The notes: generated by a model not told the origin, from the sequence alone. Shown: positions 16,984-27,500, counted from the first letter of the stretch. The stretch: 64,000 bases of DNA from Herbaspirillum seropedicae (GCF_001040945.1 NZ_CP011930.1:1178001-1242000); one strand, 5' to 3'. Made by a program: numbers and translations.

Positions 16984-18114
16984 TCAGAGGAAGCAGCGCA
17001 GACGATCCTGCGCCACATGCAGCACCACGCTGCTGCCCTCGCTCAGGCCCGACAGCGCCGGGTCCGACAGCGAGAGCTTGACGAAGCAGTCTTCCTGCCC
17101 CGCGACCGTGCAGCGCACGCGCACATGGTCCCCAAAATAGATCAGCCCGGCGATGCTGGCGCGGATGCTGTTGGGTTCGGCGCTGCCACCCGCGGCCAGG
17201 CGGATGCGCTCGGGGCGCACGCAAGCGGTGATGCTCTGGCCGGCATGGGCGCGATGCACGTTCAGGCCGGTGAGCGCGGCGCCATCGGTCAGGCGCACCG
17301 TACAGTGTTCGCCCTGGACCGATTCCACGCTGCCCTTGAAGCGGTTGTTGTCGCCGATGAAGTTGGCGACGAATTGATTGTCGGGATATTCGTACAGCTC
17401 GGTCACGGGCGCGAGCTGCTGGATCACGCCCTGGTCGAACACGGCCACACGGTCCGACATGGTCAGTGCTTCGCTCTGGTCGTGGGTGACGTAGACGAAG
17501 GTCACGCCCAGGCGCTTGTGCAGGGCCTTCAGTTCCAGCTGCATGTGTTCGCGCAGTTGCTTGTCCAGCGCGCCCAGCGGTTCATCCATCAGCACCAGCT
17601 GCGGATCGAACACCAGCGTGCGCGCCAGCGCCACGCGCTGTTGCTGGCCGCCCGAGAGCTGGGTCGGATAGCGGTCGCCGAACTTGCCCATCTGCACCAT
17701 GTCCAGCGCCTGCTTGACCTTGGCCTCGCGGGTGGCCCGATCCATCTTGCGTACCGACAGCGGATAGGCCACGTTCTGGGCGATGGTCATGTGCGGGAAC
17801 AAGGCATAGTTCTGGAACACCATGCCGATGTTGCGCTTGTGCGGCGGCACCCGGTTGAGCAACTGGCCGTCCAGACGGATCTCGCCGCCGGTGGGGAATT
17901 CAAAGCCGGCCAGCATCATCAGGCAAGTGGTCTTGCCCGAACCCGACGGGCCCAGCAGGGTCAGGAATTCGCCCCGGCGAATATCCAGGTCCAGGTTCTT
18001 GACGATCAGGTTTTCGCCGTCATAGGTCTTCTTCACGCCGCAGAACTGCACCAGCACATCGCTCTGCTGCACGCTTTCCTGCGCCGCCTGCTTCATTGCA
18101 TAAGCCGCCATCAT
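16984..18114 (-). CDS. ABC transporter ATP-binding protein, PotA type
   Basis: 376 residues. The nucleotide-binding domain has Walker A GPSGSGKT (about 56-63), Q-loop [12 protein letters not shown], signature [15 protein letters not shown] (about 150-165), Walker B LVLMDEP and switch His in [10 protein letters not shown]. The C-terminal third is a TOBE domain ([16 protein letters not shown]). This is the PotA/UgpC-like architecture that serves polyamine-type importers. It is the second gene of the leftward GABA operon, 84 bp after gabT, with AGAGAGGA before the ATG. Two starts (MM) are adjacent. Confidence 0.93.
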   Translation of the reverse strand: MMAAYAMKQAAQESVQQSDVLVQFCGVKKTYDGENLIVKNLDLDIRRGEFLTLLGPSGSGKTTCLMMLAGFEFPTGGEIRLDGQLLNRVPPHKRNIGMVFQNYALFPHMTIAQNVAYPLSVRKMDRATREAKVKQALDMVQMGKFGDRYPTQLSGGQQQRVALARTLVFDPQLVLMDEPLGALDKQLREHMQLELKALHKRLGVTFVYVTHDQSEALTMSDRVAVFDQGVIQQLAPVTELYEYPDNQFVANFIGDNNRFKGSVESVQGEHCTVRLTDGAALTGLNVHRAHAGQSITACVRPERIRLAAGGSAEPNSIRASIAGLIYFGDHVRVRCTVAGQEDCFVKLSLSDPALSGLSEGSSVVLHVAQDRLRCFL

Positions 18115-18131
18115 TCATCCTCTCTCTGATG

Positions 18132-18156
18132 TGGGCCGGATTCGCCGTCCGGCCCA
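18132..18156 (-). other. Intercistronic stem-loop between gabT and the ABC ATPase gene
   Basis: Perfect 9-bp inverted repeat TGGGCCGGA / TCCGGCCCA with a 7-nt loop, without a following U-tract. It could slow decay, attenuate read-through from gabT, or be a processing site. With the two REP pairs downstream it divides the operon into differently protected segments. Confidence 0.5.
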
Positions 18157-18198
18157 TCCCTTCATTCCTGTTGCAACAGCTGCCGTGCAATGCAAATC

Positions 18199-19479
18199 TC
18201 AGGCCAGCCGGATAGCCTTGGCCAGGATGCCCAGCGCTTCGTCCATGACGGTATCGGGAATCGTCAGCGGGAACAAGAAGCGGATCACGTTACCGTAGCT
18301 GCCGCAGGTCAGCAGCAGCAAGCCGTTGTTGAGCGCATGCTGCTGGACCTTCTTGGTGTACTCGGCATCGGGCTTGCCGGTGGCCGGATCGGCAAACTCC
18401 ACCGCCACCATCGCGCCCACGCCACGCACTTCGGCGATCTGCGGCACGGATGAACGCAGTTCCTTCAGGTGCTCCTGCAGCTTGTCGCCCAGGCGCTGGC
18501 CACGCGTCACCAGCTGTTCTTCTTCCATCACGTCCAGCACCGCCAGCGCCGAGGCGATGGCCAGCGGGTTGCCCGCGTAGGTGCCGCCCAGGCCGCCAGG
18601 GGCCGGCGCATCCATGATCTCGGCGCGGCCATTGACCGCCGACAGCGGCATGCCGCCCGCCAGGCTCTTGGCCATGGTCATCAGGTCGGGCAGGACATCG
18701 TAATGTTCCATCGCAAACAACTTGCCGGTACGGCCATAGCCGGACTGCACTTCGTCGGCGATCAGCAGGATGCCGTGTTCGTCGCAGAGGGCGCGCAGGC
18801 CGCGCATGAAGTCGGCCGGGGCGGCGTAGAAGCCGCCTTCGCCCTGCACCGGTTCCAGGATGATGGCCGCGACGCGCTTGGCTTCGATGTCGCTCTTGAA
18901 GAGGCCCTTGACGGCTTCCAGCGCATCTTCGCTGGTGATGCCGTGCAGCGCGCTGGGGTAGGGGGCATGGAAGACGTCACCGGGGAAGGGGCCGAAACCC
19001 AGCTTGTAGGGCGCGACCTTGCCGGTGAGCGCCATGCCCATCATGGTGCGGCCATGGAAGCCGCCGGCAAAGGCGATCACGCCCGGACGGCCCGTGTGGG
19101 CGCGGGCGATCTTGATGGCGTTTTCCACCGCTTCGGCGCCGGTGGAGAAGAAGGCGGTCTTCTTCGGATAGTTGCCCGGCGTGAGGCGGTTGATGCGCTC
19201 GGCCAGTTCCACGTAGCTGGCGTAGGGCACGATCTGGTAGGCCGTGTGGGTGAACTTGTCCATCTGCGCGCGCATGGCGTCGAGCAGCTTGGGATGACGA
19301 TGGCCGGTATTGAGAACGGCGATGCCGGCAGCGAAGTCGATGAAGCGGCGGCCCTCCACATCCCACAACTCGGCATTGGCTGCGCGCTCGGCGTAGAAGT
19401 CGCACATCACGCCCACGCCGCGCGGGGTAGCGGCGTTCTTTCGTTGTTGCAGCTCTTGGTTGTTGGCCTTGCTGGTCAT
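18199..19479 (-). CDS. gabT: 4-aminobutyrate--2-oxoglutarate transaminase
   Basis: 426 residues, class III PLP aminotransferase, converting GABA and 2-oxoglutarate to succinate semialdehyde and glutamate. Recognisable are GVGVMCDFYAERAANAELWD, FFSTGAEAVENAIKIAR, GFHGRTMMGMALTGK, ADEVQSGYGRTGKLFAMEHY and the PLP lysine in MTMAKSLAGGMPLSAV (about 270). The in-frame start at 19536 would cut into the regulator-binding region; the ATG at 19477-19479 (MTSKANNQELQQRKN) gives the usual E. coli-like N-terminus and has GGAGCAAGCA before it. First gene of the GABA operon, divergent from gabR. Confidence 0.94.
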   Translation of the reverse strand: MTSKANNQELQQRKNAATPRGVGVMCDFYAERAANAELWDVEGRRFIDFAAGIAVLNTGHRHPKLLDAMRAQMDKFTHTAYQIVPYASYVELAERINRLTPGNYPKKTAFFSTGAEAVENAIKIARAHTGRPGVIAFAGGFHGRTMMGMALTGKVAPYKLGFGPFPGDVFHAPYPSALHGITSEDALEAVKGLFKSDIEAKRVAAIILEPVQGEGGFYAAPADFMRGLRALCDEHGILLIADEVQSGYGRTGKLFAMEHYDVLPDLMTMAKSLAGGMPLSAVNGRAEIMDAPAPGGLGGTYAGNPLAIASALAVLDVMEEEQLVTRGQRLGDKLQEHLKELRSSVPQIAEVRGVGAMVAVEFADPATGKPDAEYTKKVQQHALNNGLLLLTCGSYGNVIRFLFPLTIPDTVMDEALGILAKAIRLA

Positions 19480-19547
19480 TGCTTGCTCCGGGTAAAGGGC
19501 GCCCTGGCGGCGCGGAAATGGCTGAGTCGGAAACAATATAAAACCCC

Positions 19548-19595
19548 AGTGGCACTGTAATATAGAGCCAATTTCAAATATTTGATGGTGCCACT
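19548..19595. promoter_or_regulatory. Candidate GabR operator between gabT and gabR
   Basis: Inverted repeat AGTGGCAC (19548-19555) / GTGCCACT (19588-19595), arms 40 bp apart centre to centre, about four helical turns, the spacing expected for a dimer of a MocR protein. A perfect 12-bp palindrome TCAAATATTTGA (19574-19585) lies between the arms. The downstream arm overlaps the gabR start codon, so binding would repress gabR directly and affect the divergent gabT promoter. Function inferred from position and known GabR autoregulation. Confidence 0.55.
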
Positions 19596-21145
19596 TGAAA
19601 ATCGCCTCGCTCTCCGATTACCTGCTGCTGCGCATCAATCGTCCCGCGGCCAAAGCCGCTCCAGGCAAGGCAAAAGCCGGCTCCGCGCCCGAAAGCGGTG
19701 CAGCGAAACCCGCTCCGCGCACGCCCGTGAATCGGCAGATCTACCAGTTGATTCGCGAAGCCATCCTGGCGCATACCTTGCCGGCGGGGATGCAATTGCC
19801 TTCCTCCCGCGATCTCGCCCTGGAATTGGGCAGTTCCCGCAACACCGTCACCTATGCCTACGAACAATTGCTGGCCGAGGGTTACCTCGAGAGCCGCCCC
19901 GGCGCGGGTACTTTCGTGGCCGATACCGCCCCGGACCAGATTCCCGAAGCGGTGGAGCGCCCTGAACCGCTGACCGATCCCTCGGGCAAGTCCGAACTCT
20001 CTGCCCGCGGGGCCATGCTCACGCGCCAGGCCGGAGTCGGAGAGCGGCAGTGGGGCGCCTTCATGCCGGGCGTGCCGGACGTGACCTGCGTGCCCTACAA
20101 GATCTGGGGCCGCCTGCAGAACAAGCACTGGCGCCGCTCCAACGCCGACCTGCTGACCTATGGCCCCGGCGCGGGCTATGCCGGGCTGCGCGAGCAGATC
20201 GCCGAGTACCTGCGCGTGGCGCGCTCGGTCAATTGCACGCCCTCGCAAGTGCTCATCACCACCGGCATCCACCAGTCGCTGGACATCGTGGTCAAGCTGC
20301 TGGGCGAACATGGCGACAGCGCCTGGGTGGAGGACCCCTGCTATTGGGGTACGCGCAGCGTGCTCAATTCGCTGGGCATCCAATCGGTGCCCATTGCGGT
20401 CGATCAGGAGGGCATGCGTATGCGCCTGGCCAACCTGCGCCGGCCACCGCGCTTCATCTGCACCACGCCCTCGCACCAGTATCCGCTGGGCATGGTGATG
20501 AGCCTGTCGCGGCGGCGCATGCTGCTGGAGTACGCCGCCACCCACAAGGTCTGGATCATCGAAGACGACTATGACAGCGAATTCCGTTATGGCGGCAGGC
20601 CGCTGGCGTCGCTGCAGGGCATGGACACGCAGGACCGGGTGCTGTACATGGGGACCTTCAGCAAGATCATGTTCCCCGGTTTGCGCATCGGTTTCCTGGT
20701 AGTGCCCGAGTCCCTGGCGCGCGCCTTTTCCACCGGCATCGCCGAGCTCTACCGCAATGGCCAGGTGTTCTTGCAGGCCACGCTGGCCGACTTCATGGCC
20801 GAAGGGCATTTCGCCTCGCACATCCGCAAGATGCGCGTGCTCTACGCCGAGCGGCTGCAATTGCTGCAGCAGTCGATCAACCGTCATTTCGGCGAAAAGA
20901 TGACCATTACCGGCGGCGAGGCTGGCCTGCACCTGGTGCTGGGCCTGCCGCAGGAGTGCGACGACGTGCTCATCTGCGAACAGGCCCTGGCCGCCGGCAT
21001 CGTGGTGCGCCCGCTGTCGCGCTACTACATGCATGCCCGCGGGGCGCGGCGCGGCCTGTTGCTGGGCTACGCCAGTGTTCCCAATGATGAGATTGCGCGG
21101 GCTTTCGACAAGCTGGCGGCAGTGATCAAGCCGCATCTGGCGTAG
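19595..21145 (+). CDS. gabR: MocR/GabR-family regulator (winged helix plus aminotransferase domain)
   Basis: 516 residues. An N-terminal GntR-type winged helix (about 45-110: IYQLIREAILAHTLPAGMQL then PSSRDLALELGSSRNTVTYA) is joined to a fold-type I aminotransferase-like domain, with EDDYDSEFRYGGRPLASLQG and the PLP lysine in GTFSKIMFPGLRIGF (about 358). This is the GabR architecture, in which GABA reacting with PLP activates gabT/gabD. The only plausible start is TTG at 19595; no in-frame ATG precedes the conserved region. Start and candidate operator overlap, and no clear Shine-Dalgarno is visible, suggesting low expression. Confidence 0.88.
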   Translation: MKIASLSDYLLLRINRPAAKAAPGKAKAGSAPESGAAKPAPRTPVNRQIYQLIREAILAHTLPAGMQLPSSRDLALELGSSRNTVTYAYEQLLAEGYLESRPGAGTFVADTAPDQIPEAVERPEPLTDPSGKSELSARGAMLTRQAGVGERQWGAFMPGVPDVTCVPYKIWGRLQNKHWRRSNADLLTYGPGAGYAGLREQIAEYLRVARSVNCTPSQVLITTGIHQSLDIVVKLLGEHGDSAWVEDPCYWGTRSVLNSLGIQSVPIAVDQEGMRMRLANLRRPPRFICTTPSHQYPLGMVMSLSRRRMLLEYAATHKVWIIEDDYDSEFRYGGRPLASLQGMDTQDRVLYMGTFSKIMFPGLRIGFLVVPESLARAFSTGIAELYRNGQVFLQATLADFMAEGHFASHIRKMRVLYAERLQLLQQSINRHFGEKMTITGGEAGLHLVLGLPQECDDVLICEQALAAGIVVRPLSRYYMHARGARRGLLLGYASVPNDEIARAFDKLAAVIKPHLA

Positions 21146-21277
21146 CCCCTTGTTAGGCGGATAGACGGCCGATTTTCGTCTCCGGGAGGAAAGTCTTTCG
21201 CGGCGCAGGCGGTGGTGGGGGAGGGCATGCAGGCCTAAGATGGACCGTCTGCACATTCAACGTGAAAAGGAATCTCC

Positions 21278-22279
21278 ATGAAAGCCATCCTCACCCAACC
21301 GCAATCCCCGCTCATCAGCGCCCCGGACGCCCTGATCGAGACCACCTTGCCCGACCCCACCCCGGGCGAACATGACCTGCTGGTGGAGGTCAAGGCCATC
21401 TCGGTCAATCCCGTCGATACCAAGATCCGCGCCAGCGCCAAGGAAGCCCGCGTACTGGGCTGGGACGTCAGCGGCGTGGTGCGCGCGGTCGGCCCCGCCG
21501 TGACCTTGTTTGCGCCGGGCGACGAGGTCTTCTATGCCGGTTCGATTACCCGTCCGGGCGCCAACAGCGAGTTGCACGTGGTCGATGAACGCATCGTCGG
21601 CCGCAAGCCGTCCAGCCTCGGCCACGCCGATGCCGCCGCCATCCCGCTGACCGCCATTACCGCCTGGGAATTGCTGTTCGACCGGGTGGCTGTGGCCGAA
21701 GGTGGCGGGCAGGGCCAGCACCTGCTGATCATCGGCGCGGCCGGCGGCGTCGGTTCCATGCTGACGCAACTGGCGCGCAAGCTCACGCAACTGACCGTGA
21801 TCGGCACCGCCTCCCGTCCCGAGACGGCGCACTGGGTGGGCGAGCTGGGCGCGCACCATGTGATCGATCACAGCCAGCCGCTCAAGCCGCAGCTGGAGAA
21901 GCTGGGCATCCCCGAGGTCGGTATCGTCATCAGCCTGACCCATACTGACCAGCACTACGCGCAGATCATCGATGTCCTCGCCCCGCAGGGCCAGCTGGCG
22001 CTCATCGATGATCCCGCCTCGCTGGACGCGATGCCGCTCAAGCGCAAGAGCATTTCCCTGCACTGGGAGCTGATGTTTACGCGCTCGATGTTCCAGACGC
22101 CCGACATGATCCGGCAACATGAACTGCTGCAACGGGTCTCGCAACTGCTGGACCAGGGCGTGCTGCGCACCACTACCGGCGAACATTACGGACGCATCGA
22201 CGCAGCCAACCTGCGGCGCGCGCATGGCTTGCTGGAGTCGGGCAAGGCGAAGGGGAAGATTGTGCTGGAAGGGTTCTGA
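21278..22279 (+). CDS. Zinc-type alcohol dehydrogenase/quinone oxidoreductase family protein
   Basis: 333-residue medium-chain dehydrogenase. The GroES-like N-terminal part has VKAISVNPVDTKIRA and LGWDVSGVVRAVGPAVTLFAPGDEV; the Rossmann domain has HLLIIGAAGGVGSMLTQLAR. The Cys ligands of catalytic zinc in true ADHs are absent, so this is the quinone-oxidoreductase-like (ZADH/QOR) branch, using NADPH to reduce quinones or enones. AAAGGAA precedes ATG. It stands alone between gabR and the CorC gene; no pathway is suggested by context. Confidence 0.85.
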   Translation: MKAILTQPQSPLISAPDALIETTLPDPTPGEHDLLVEVKAISVNPVDTKIRASAKEARVLGWDVSGVVRAVGPAVTLFAPGDEVFYAGSITRPGANSELHVVDERIVGRKPSSLGHADAAAIPLTAITAWELLFDRVAVAEGGGQGQHLLIIGAAGGVGSMLTQLARKLTQLTVIGTASRPETAHWVGELGAHHVIDHSQPLKPQLEKLGIPEVGIVISLTHTDQHYAQIIDVLAPQGQLALIDDPASLDAMPLKRKSISLHWELMFTRSMFQTPDMIRQHELLQRVSQLLDQGVLRTTTGEHYGRIDAANLRRAHGLLESGKAKGKIVLEGF

Positions 22280-22485
22280 TCCCGTCAGCAGGGGAAGGGC
22301 GCCAGCGCGGCGGCGGTCCGGCCTTCGAGCTGGCGCTTGGGGCTATCCGCCGCCAGAAGGGGAGTGATACGAAAAATTATTATTCTGTCAATGAAGCCGG
22401 TTTCGGTCCCGACCCATGTTAAATTACGGAGTCCGGACCGGCTCATGGTGTCCGGACCCTCTCACAACCCCCATAGGAACCCTAG

Positions 22486-23808
22486 TTGGAAAACATATTA
22501 CTGATCGTCGTGGCCTTCTTCCTGGTCGCGTTGAACGGTTTTTTCGTTGCAGCAGAATTCAGTCTGGTCAAGTTGCGGCAAACGCGCATCCGGGCCATCG
22601 CAAAGACACAAGGCATGCGCGGCCGCATCCTGGCCGTGGTCCACAACCAGCTCGACGCCTACCTCTCGGCCTGCCAGCTGGGCATCACCCTGGCTTCGCT
22701 GGGCCTGGGCTGGATCGGTGAACCGGCCTTTGCCCGCATCCTCGAACCTCTCTTCTCCCTGGCCGGCGTGACCAACCAGGAACTGATCCACGGCGTATCC
22801 TTCGTGTTCGCCTTCTTCGTCATTTCCTTCCTGCACATCGTGGCCGGTGAACTGGCCCCCAAGTCCATGGCCATCCGCAGCCCCGAAAAGCTCGGCCTGT
22901 GGTGCGCCATGCCGCTCTATGGTTTCTACTGGGGCATGTATCCGCTGATCTGGGTGCTCAACGCCAGCTCCAACTGGCTCTTGCGCGTGGCAGGCCTGGG
23001 TGCGGGCCATGGTCATGACGCCCACTATTCGTCCGACGAACTCAAGCTCATCCTGCGCGCCGGCAACAAGAGCGGCAAGAACGGCAAGTTCACCCGCGAC
23101 GAATGGAATGTGCTGACGCAAAGCCTGAACTTCGCCGAGCTGGACGTGGCCGACATCATGCGTCCGGCCAGCGAGATCGTGGCGCTGGGCGATGACAAGA
23201 GCCTCGAAGAGAACCTCGACATCATCTACCGCAACCGTTATTCGCGTTACCCCTACTACGACGCCGAGCGCCAGCAAGTGCTGGGACTGGTGCACCTCAA
23301 GGATGTCTTCCTGGCGCAGCAGGATGGCCGCGCCATCGCCAACCTCAAGGACTACCTGCGCCCGGTGCAGTACATCTCGCCGGCCCTGCCGGCGCTGGAC
23401 CTGCTGCGACGCTTCCGCACCGGCAGCCCGCACTTCGCCGTCATCGGCAAGAAGGGCCAGCCGCCGGCCGGCTTCATCACGCTGGACAATATGTTGAGCC
23501 TGCTGGTGGGTGAGATCCGCGACGAGTTCCGCCACAACACCGGCGAATGGACCCGCCAGGACGACGGCACCCTGCTGGGCAAGGGCAGCCTGCCCATCGT
23601 CACGCTGGAAAACATGCTGGGCATCGACATCGAATACGACGATAGCATCGACTCCGTCGGCGGCCTGGTCATGGAAAAACTGGGCGACCTGCCCAAGGAA
23701 GGGCAGAAGATCGACTTTCCGGCCTTTGATGTGGTCATCAAGCGCATGTCGGGGCCGAAGATTGTGCTGGTGAAGGTCTATCCCAAGCTGCAGGAAGCGA
23801 GAGAGTAA
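22486..23808 (+). CDS. CNNM/CorC family membrane protein with CBS domains
   Basis: 440 residues: an N-terminal DUF21/CNNM membrane domain (first helix LLIVVAFFLVALNGFFVAAEFS, later VSFVFAFFVISFLHIVAGEL), two CBS repeats (about 205-330, including VADIMRPASEIVALGDDKSL and YPYYDAERQQVLGLVHLKDV) and a C-terminal CorC_HlyC domain. The family is involved in magnesium/cobalt handling; the old name 'hemolysin' does not imply a toxin. The start is TTG at 22486, preceded by AGGAA, and begins directly with the first membrane helix. It lies at the left border of the giant-protein region but is probably unrelated to secretion of those proteins. Confidence 0.9.
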   Translation: MENILLIVVAFFLVALNGFFVAAEFSLVKLRQTRIRAIAKTQGMRGRILAVVHNQLDAYLSACQLGITLASLGLGWIGEPAFARILEPLFSLAGVTNQELIHGVSFVFAFFVISFLHIVAGELAPKSMAIRSPEKLGLWCAMPLYGFYWGMYPLIWVLNASSNWLLRVAGLGAGHGHDAHYSSDELKLILRAGNKSGKNGKFTRDEWNVLTQSLNFAELDVADIMRPASEIVALGDDKSLEENLDIIYRNRYSRYPYYDAERQQVLGLVHLKDVFLAQQDGRAIANLKDYLRPVQYISPALPALDLLRRFRTGSPHFAVIGKKGQPPAGFITLDNMLSLLVGEIRDEFRHNTGEWTRQDDGTLLGKGSLPIVTLENMLGIDIEYDDSIDSVGGLVMEKLGDLPKEGQKIDFPAFDVVIKRMSGPKIVLVKVYPKLQEARE

Positions 23809-23983
23809 GCCCGCACCAGTGAGGGCAACCCGACGCTGCACACGACTCTGGCCGTGATGGAGCGTTCGGGATTGCGTCGTCGGTAAAGCCTATTGCCGTT
23901 CACTGATACTGCCGTTGGCAAAAACGGAAGTATCTCGCCTGCAGGCCACGCATGTATGGCATACATTTGCCGTCACCCATTGT

Positions 23984-24394
23984 TCATCCATCAGAGAGCT
24001 CCCCTTGCTCCATCGCCGCCGTCTCGGGCGGCAGCACAGGCGCATCATCGGGGAGTGGCTCGCCCGTAGCCAGCAGGCAGGCCGCGGAGCACAGGAGGTG
24101 CTTGCCGGTTTCGTCTGCACGGGTGTAGTGGTGAAGCAGCATGCGCAAGCCCATTTCCTGCGAATTGAGCCGGAACGGCTGATGCTGGCCCGTCAGGAGC
24201 CAGTTGATGTCGATGTTGAATTGCACATGCATGCCGTGCAGCAGACGGCTGCCGGGCATACAGCGTCCTTGTTCGATCTGGCAGATGTGGTTGGGCAAGG
24301 TCCCAAGCACAGTGGCGAATTTGCGCTGGCTGAAGCCGATGGCCAGTCGGGCGCGCTTGATGCGCTGGCCGACGGCCTTTTTGGATGCATTCAT
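23984..24394 (-). CDS. XRE-family helix-turn-helix regulator
   Basis: 136 residues. The first 65 form a Cro/C1-type HTH (VGQRIKRARLAIGFSQRKFA, then NHICQIEQGRCMPGSRLLHG), followed by FNIDINWLLTG, typical of short XRE proteins. The C-terminal half is a helical region with DDAPVLPPETAAMEQGE at the end and no recognised domain. It lies 131 bp downstream of the 1,882-aa protein gene on the same strand, so it may be read through from the adhesin genes or have its own promoter. A role in controlling them is possible but only suggested by position. Confidence 0.82.
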   Translation of the reverse strand: MNASKKAVGQRIKRARLAIGFSQRKFATVLGTLPNHICQIEQGRCMPGSRLLHGMHVQFNIDINWLLTGQHQPFRLNSQEMGLRMLLHHYTRADETGKHLLCSAACLLATGEPLPDDAPVLPPETAAMEQGELSDG

Positions 24395-24525
24395 GGCGGG
24401 CTGTGATGTGATCCCTCCCTGCGCCGGGCTTCCTCTGTTCAGGCCTGCGGCCTGGGACGGGAAGCTTGCTGGTGTGCGGCGTCGGTTATGTCAACACGCT
24501 CCGGGATACGGGGCTGGGTCTGGCA

Positions 24526-27500
24526 TCAGATCCCAAAGAGCGTATGCGTATTGGCCGGTTGATAGGCCACGTTTTGGAGATGCAGCGTGTAGGTCTGGTT
24601 GCCGGCAGCTGCGCCGTCCAGATCGACCACTACCTTGGTTCCATTGCCGCCCTGGATGGGAGCGACTTCCTTGACGAACTGCTGCAGGTTGCCTAGGTCG
24701 ATGCTCTTGCCAAAGACCGCGATCTTGTCCGCACCGGCGGTGAAGTCGGTGATGGTGGCGGCGAAGTTGCCCTGCTTGCCGAACGCGCCCAGGGTCAGGG
24801 TGTCGTCCCCGCCGTTGGTCTGGATCAGGGTGTTGAGGCCGTTCTTCGTCGCGCCCAGCAGGAAGTTGTCATTGCCATGGCCGCCACGGGTGTCGCCCAG
24901 GAATTGGGTGGCCCAGTAGTGGCCCAGTTTCAGGCCGGTCACGGTGGAGGTCATGCCGTTGTTGTTGCCGGAGGTGATATTGGTGGCCGTGAAACTCAGA
25001 TCTTCGTGCAGGCCCGGTGCAATCAGGTTGGCCGCCGAGGAGAGCGTGAAGTCGCCTGCATTGACCGTGTCGAAGGCGAGTACCTTGCTGCCCATCTTCA
25101 CGGTGATCAGGTACTTGTCAGATGAGCCTTCGGCGCCGACTTTGCCGCCAAACAGCAAGCCGCGTTCGTAGTTGCCGGGCGCCCAGGGGGCGCCGGGGTC
25201 GCTGATCGAAGCATACTGGGTGGTGGAATCATTGAGTGCCTGAACGCCTCCCTTGTTGGGGCTGGCGACGTTGAGGTCGCTTAGGACCGGGGCGACGACA
25301 GATTGTGGTCGGTCGGCGTAGGCAGTTATTTCGTTCGCACTCGCAATATTGCCGGACGCCTCCTTATACTCGGTGTAGAGGTAGTTATCACTTCCGAGTA
25401 TGCTCTCTGCTAAAGTCAGACTGACGCTCGCTTCTGGCGAGGCCAGATCATTCGCCGTCAAGGTCTTGCTGGCTACCGAATTGCCCGATCTGACAGAGAC
25501 GATATCCCCGACGCTGGCCTCGCTTGCGTTGAACTTGACCTTGACCGTCGGGTTCAGGTTGCTCATGCCGGTATCGACTTGATAAAGGATGCGGATGTTG
25601 CCGATGTCGTAGTTTCCATTGGTGCTTTGTTCGCTTCCGCCGAACTGATACATGTCGAGGTTGCTGGCGTAGGAGCCGCCCTTGTTGGTGAGCACCAGTC
25701 CCTTGCCATCGGCCGTCGCGGTGAAGCTGAACATATTGCCTTTCACATATGCGCCGCTCTGGTGGGCCATACCGAAGCTCTGGCCGGATGTCAGCGGCTT
25801 GTCGAAGACAAGATAGCTCTTGTATTCGGCAAAAGTCGTATTGGGATTGCCAGTGATGCCACGTCCTCCCCATTCAGCAGAGATGCCCTTGACAGCCGCC
25901 AGGAAGGTCTGGGCATCCATTCCCACAGGCAGGGGCAGGTTCACACTTTCGCCTTTGCTGAGATTGTGAGGATGAACCTGGCCGAGAATGTCGCCCAGGT
26001 TCAGGACTTGGTAACTCATTTGATTTTGCGCTACCAGCTCAGCCTTCACCGCCGGGGCAGGCGTTGTATCCACCTTGATTCTGGTCGTGGCCGAACTACT
26101 GTTGCCGGCCTGGTCGGTCAAAGTGATATCGATAGAACGTGTGCCGGGCTCCTTCGAGCCGATCTTGTAATGCAAACTTTCCAGCAGCGCTTTGACTTCC
26201 GTGCCCAGGAAGCTTTCACCCAGCCACTTCTGAAAGACCAGTTCTTTCGTGGCCGCATCGTATGTGTAGTTGAAATCGTAAAGCTTCCCAATGTACTTAC
26301 CATGGACGGTGTTTGATTTGCCCAGATCAATTTCTGCAACGGGTTGCCAATAATCCTCATTCTTGAGCGCGAGCACATCCTCGCTGAAGCTTAGGGGCGC
26401 ATCTTTCCCAGAAAACTGTAGCTTTATCCTGGCGACATCGTTGGCCATCGGAGCAGTGATGCGGTGCGAAAACAAGCCCTCCGGGTACCCGTCAGAGTTC
26501 GCACGTCCGAGACCGATCGTCTTTTCTGAAAGCGATTGAGTTCCGGGCGTAAAGAAATCCAGGTCCAGCACAGGAGCCTGGGTGTCAACAAGCAGTCTTG
26601 TGGTCGAAGGCGTGCCCATTTCTCCGTCCATGTCGATGAGCCTGAACTGCGCCTGGCGTTCGCCGTCCAGACCCAAGGGATTGACCAGCTTGACTAGCCT
26701 GACTATCGCCTGGACCTGGGCGCCCGTGAGGGCCTTTCCTGAAGCACTGTCGATGCTAAGCGTTTGTTCCTTGGCGGCATAGGTGTACCGTAGAGGCCCA
26801 TGATCTGCTTCGATTTGCGTCGCCGACAGTTTCGGTGGGACCAGGATGCCCAAGTCCAACCGCAACTTGTCTTCAGTGCTAAGCCCTGGTCCCGAGAGTT
26901 TGACCTGCAGGGCCCGGATCTGATTCGACGCAGGGGCAAGGATATCTTGGTGAAGTGAAACGCCAGTTTCCAGCAGGCCGGTCTTGGTCAACATCTGAAC
27001 GCGATGATCTGCTGTTGATGATGAGTAGGGATCTGCTTTGAGCGCGAGACTATCGTTGCCTACGATGAGTGAGGTAGACCAGGATGAGAACCCGTCCTCA
27101 TTCGACCGTGTGGGCTTCACAGTCATTGTCCGCTCTCCAGTTTGACTCTCTGGGTTCTGGAGCTTGATTGCCTTGATGATGGCGCCTAGCTCCTTGAGCT
27201 CGGGAGGAAATACCCTACTACTATATCCCTCAATCGTCAGTGTTTTGCTGTCGGCATCGAAAGAATAGTCAACTCCCGTGACGCCCCCTATGGTTCTACC
27301 GAATCGCATTGCAATATCCTTGTCCAGGCTGATCCCTTCGTCCAGCAGCAGCCGATCTTTTGCAATGTCAAGACCACTTCCAGAGAACTGAAATAGAAGT
27401 GCCCTTGGATAGGAGTAAGTATTGATAAACAGTTTATCGGCATCTGGAACGAAGGCCGCGCCAAGAATCAAGTCAGATACGGTAGCGTAATGCGCTACTG

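Noticed and set aside
22425..22475. Repeated GTCCGGACC before the CorC gene as an operator
   Set aside because: Short and GC-rich, easily expected by chance in this genome; no regulator nearby.
22486..23808. CorC-family 'hemolysin' as the activator or exporter of the giant RTX-like proteins
   Set aside because: It is a CNNM/CBS membrane protein, not an HlyC acyltransferase or a type I secretion subunit, and is on the opposite strand.
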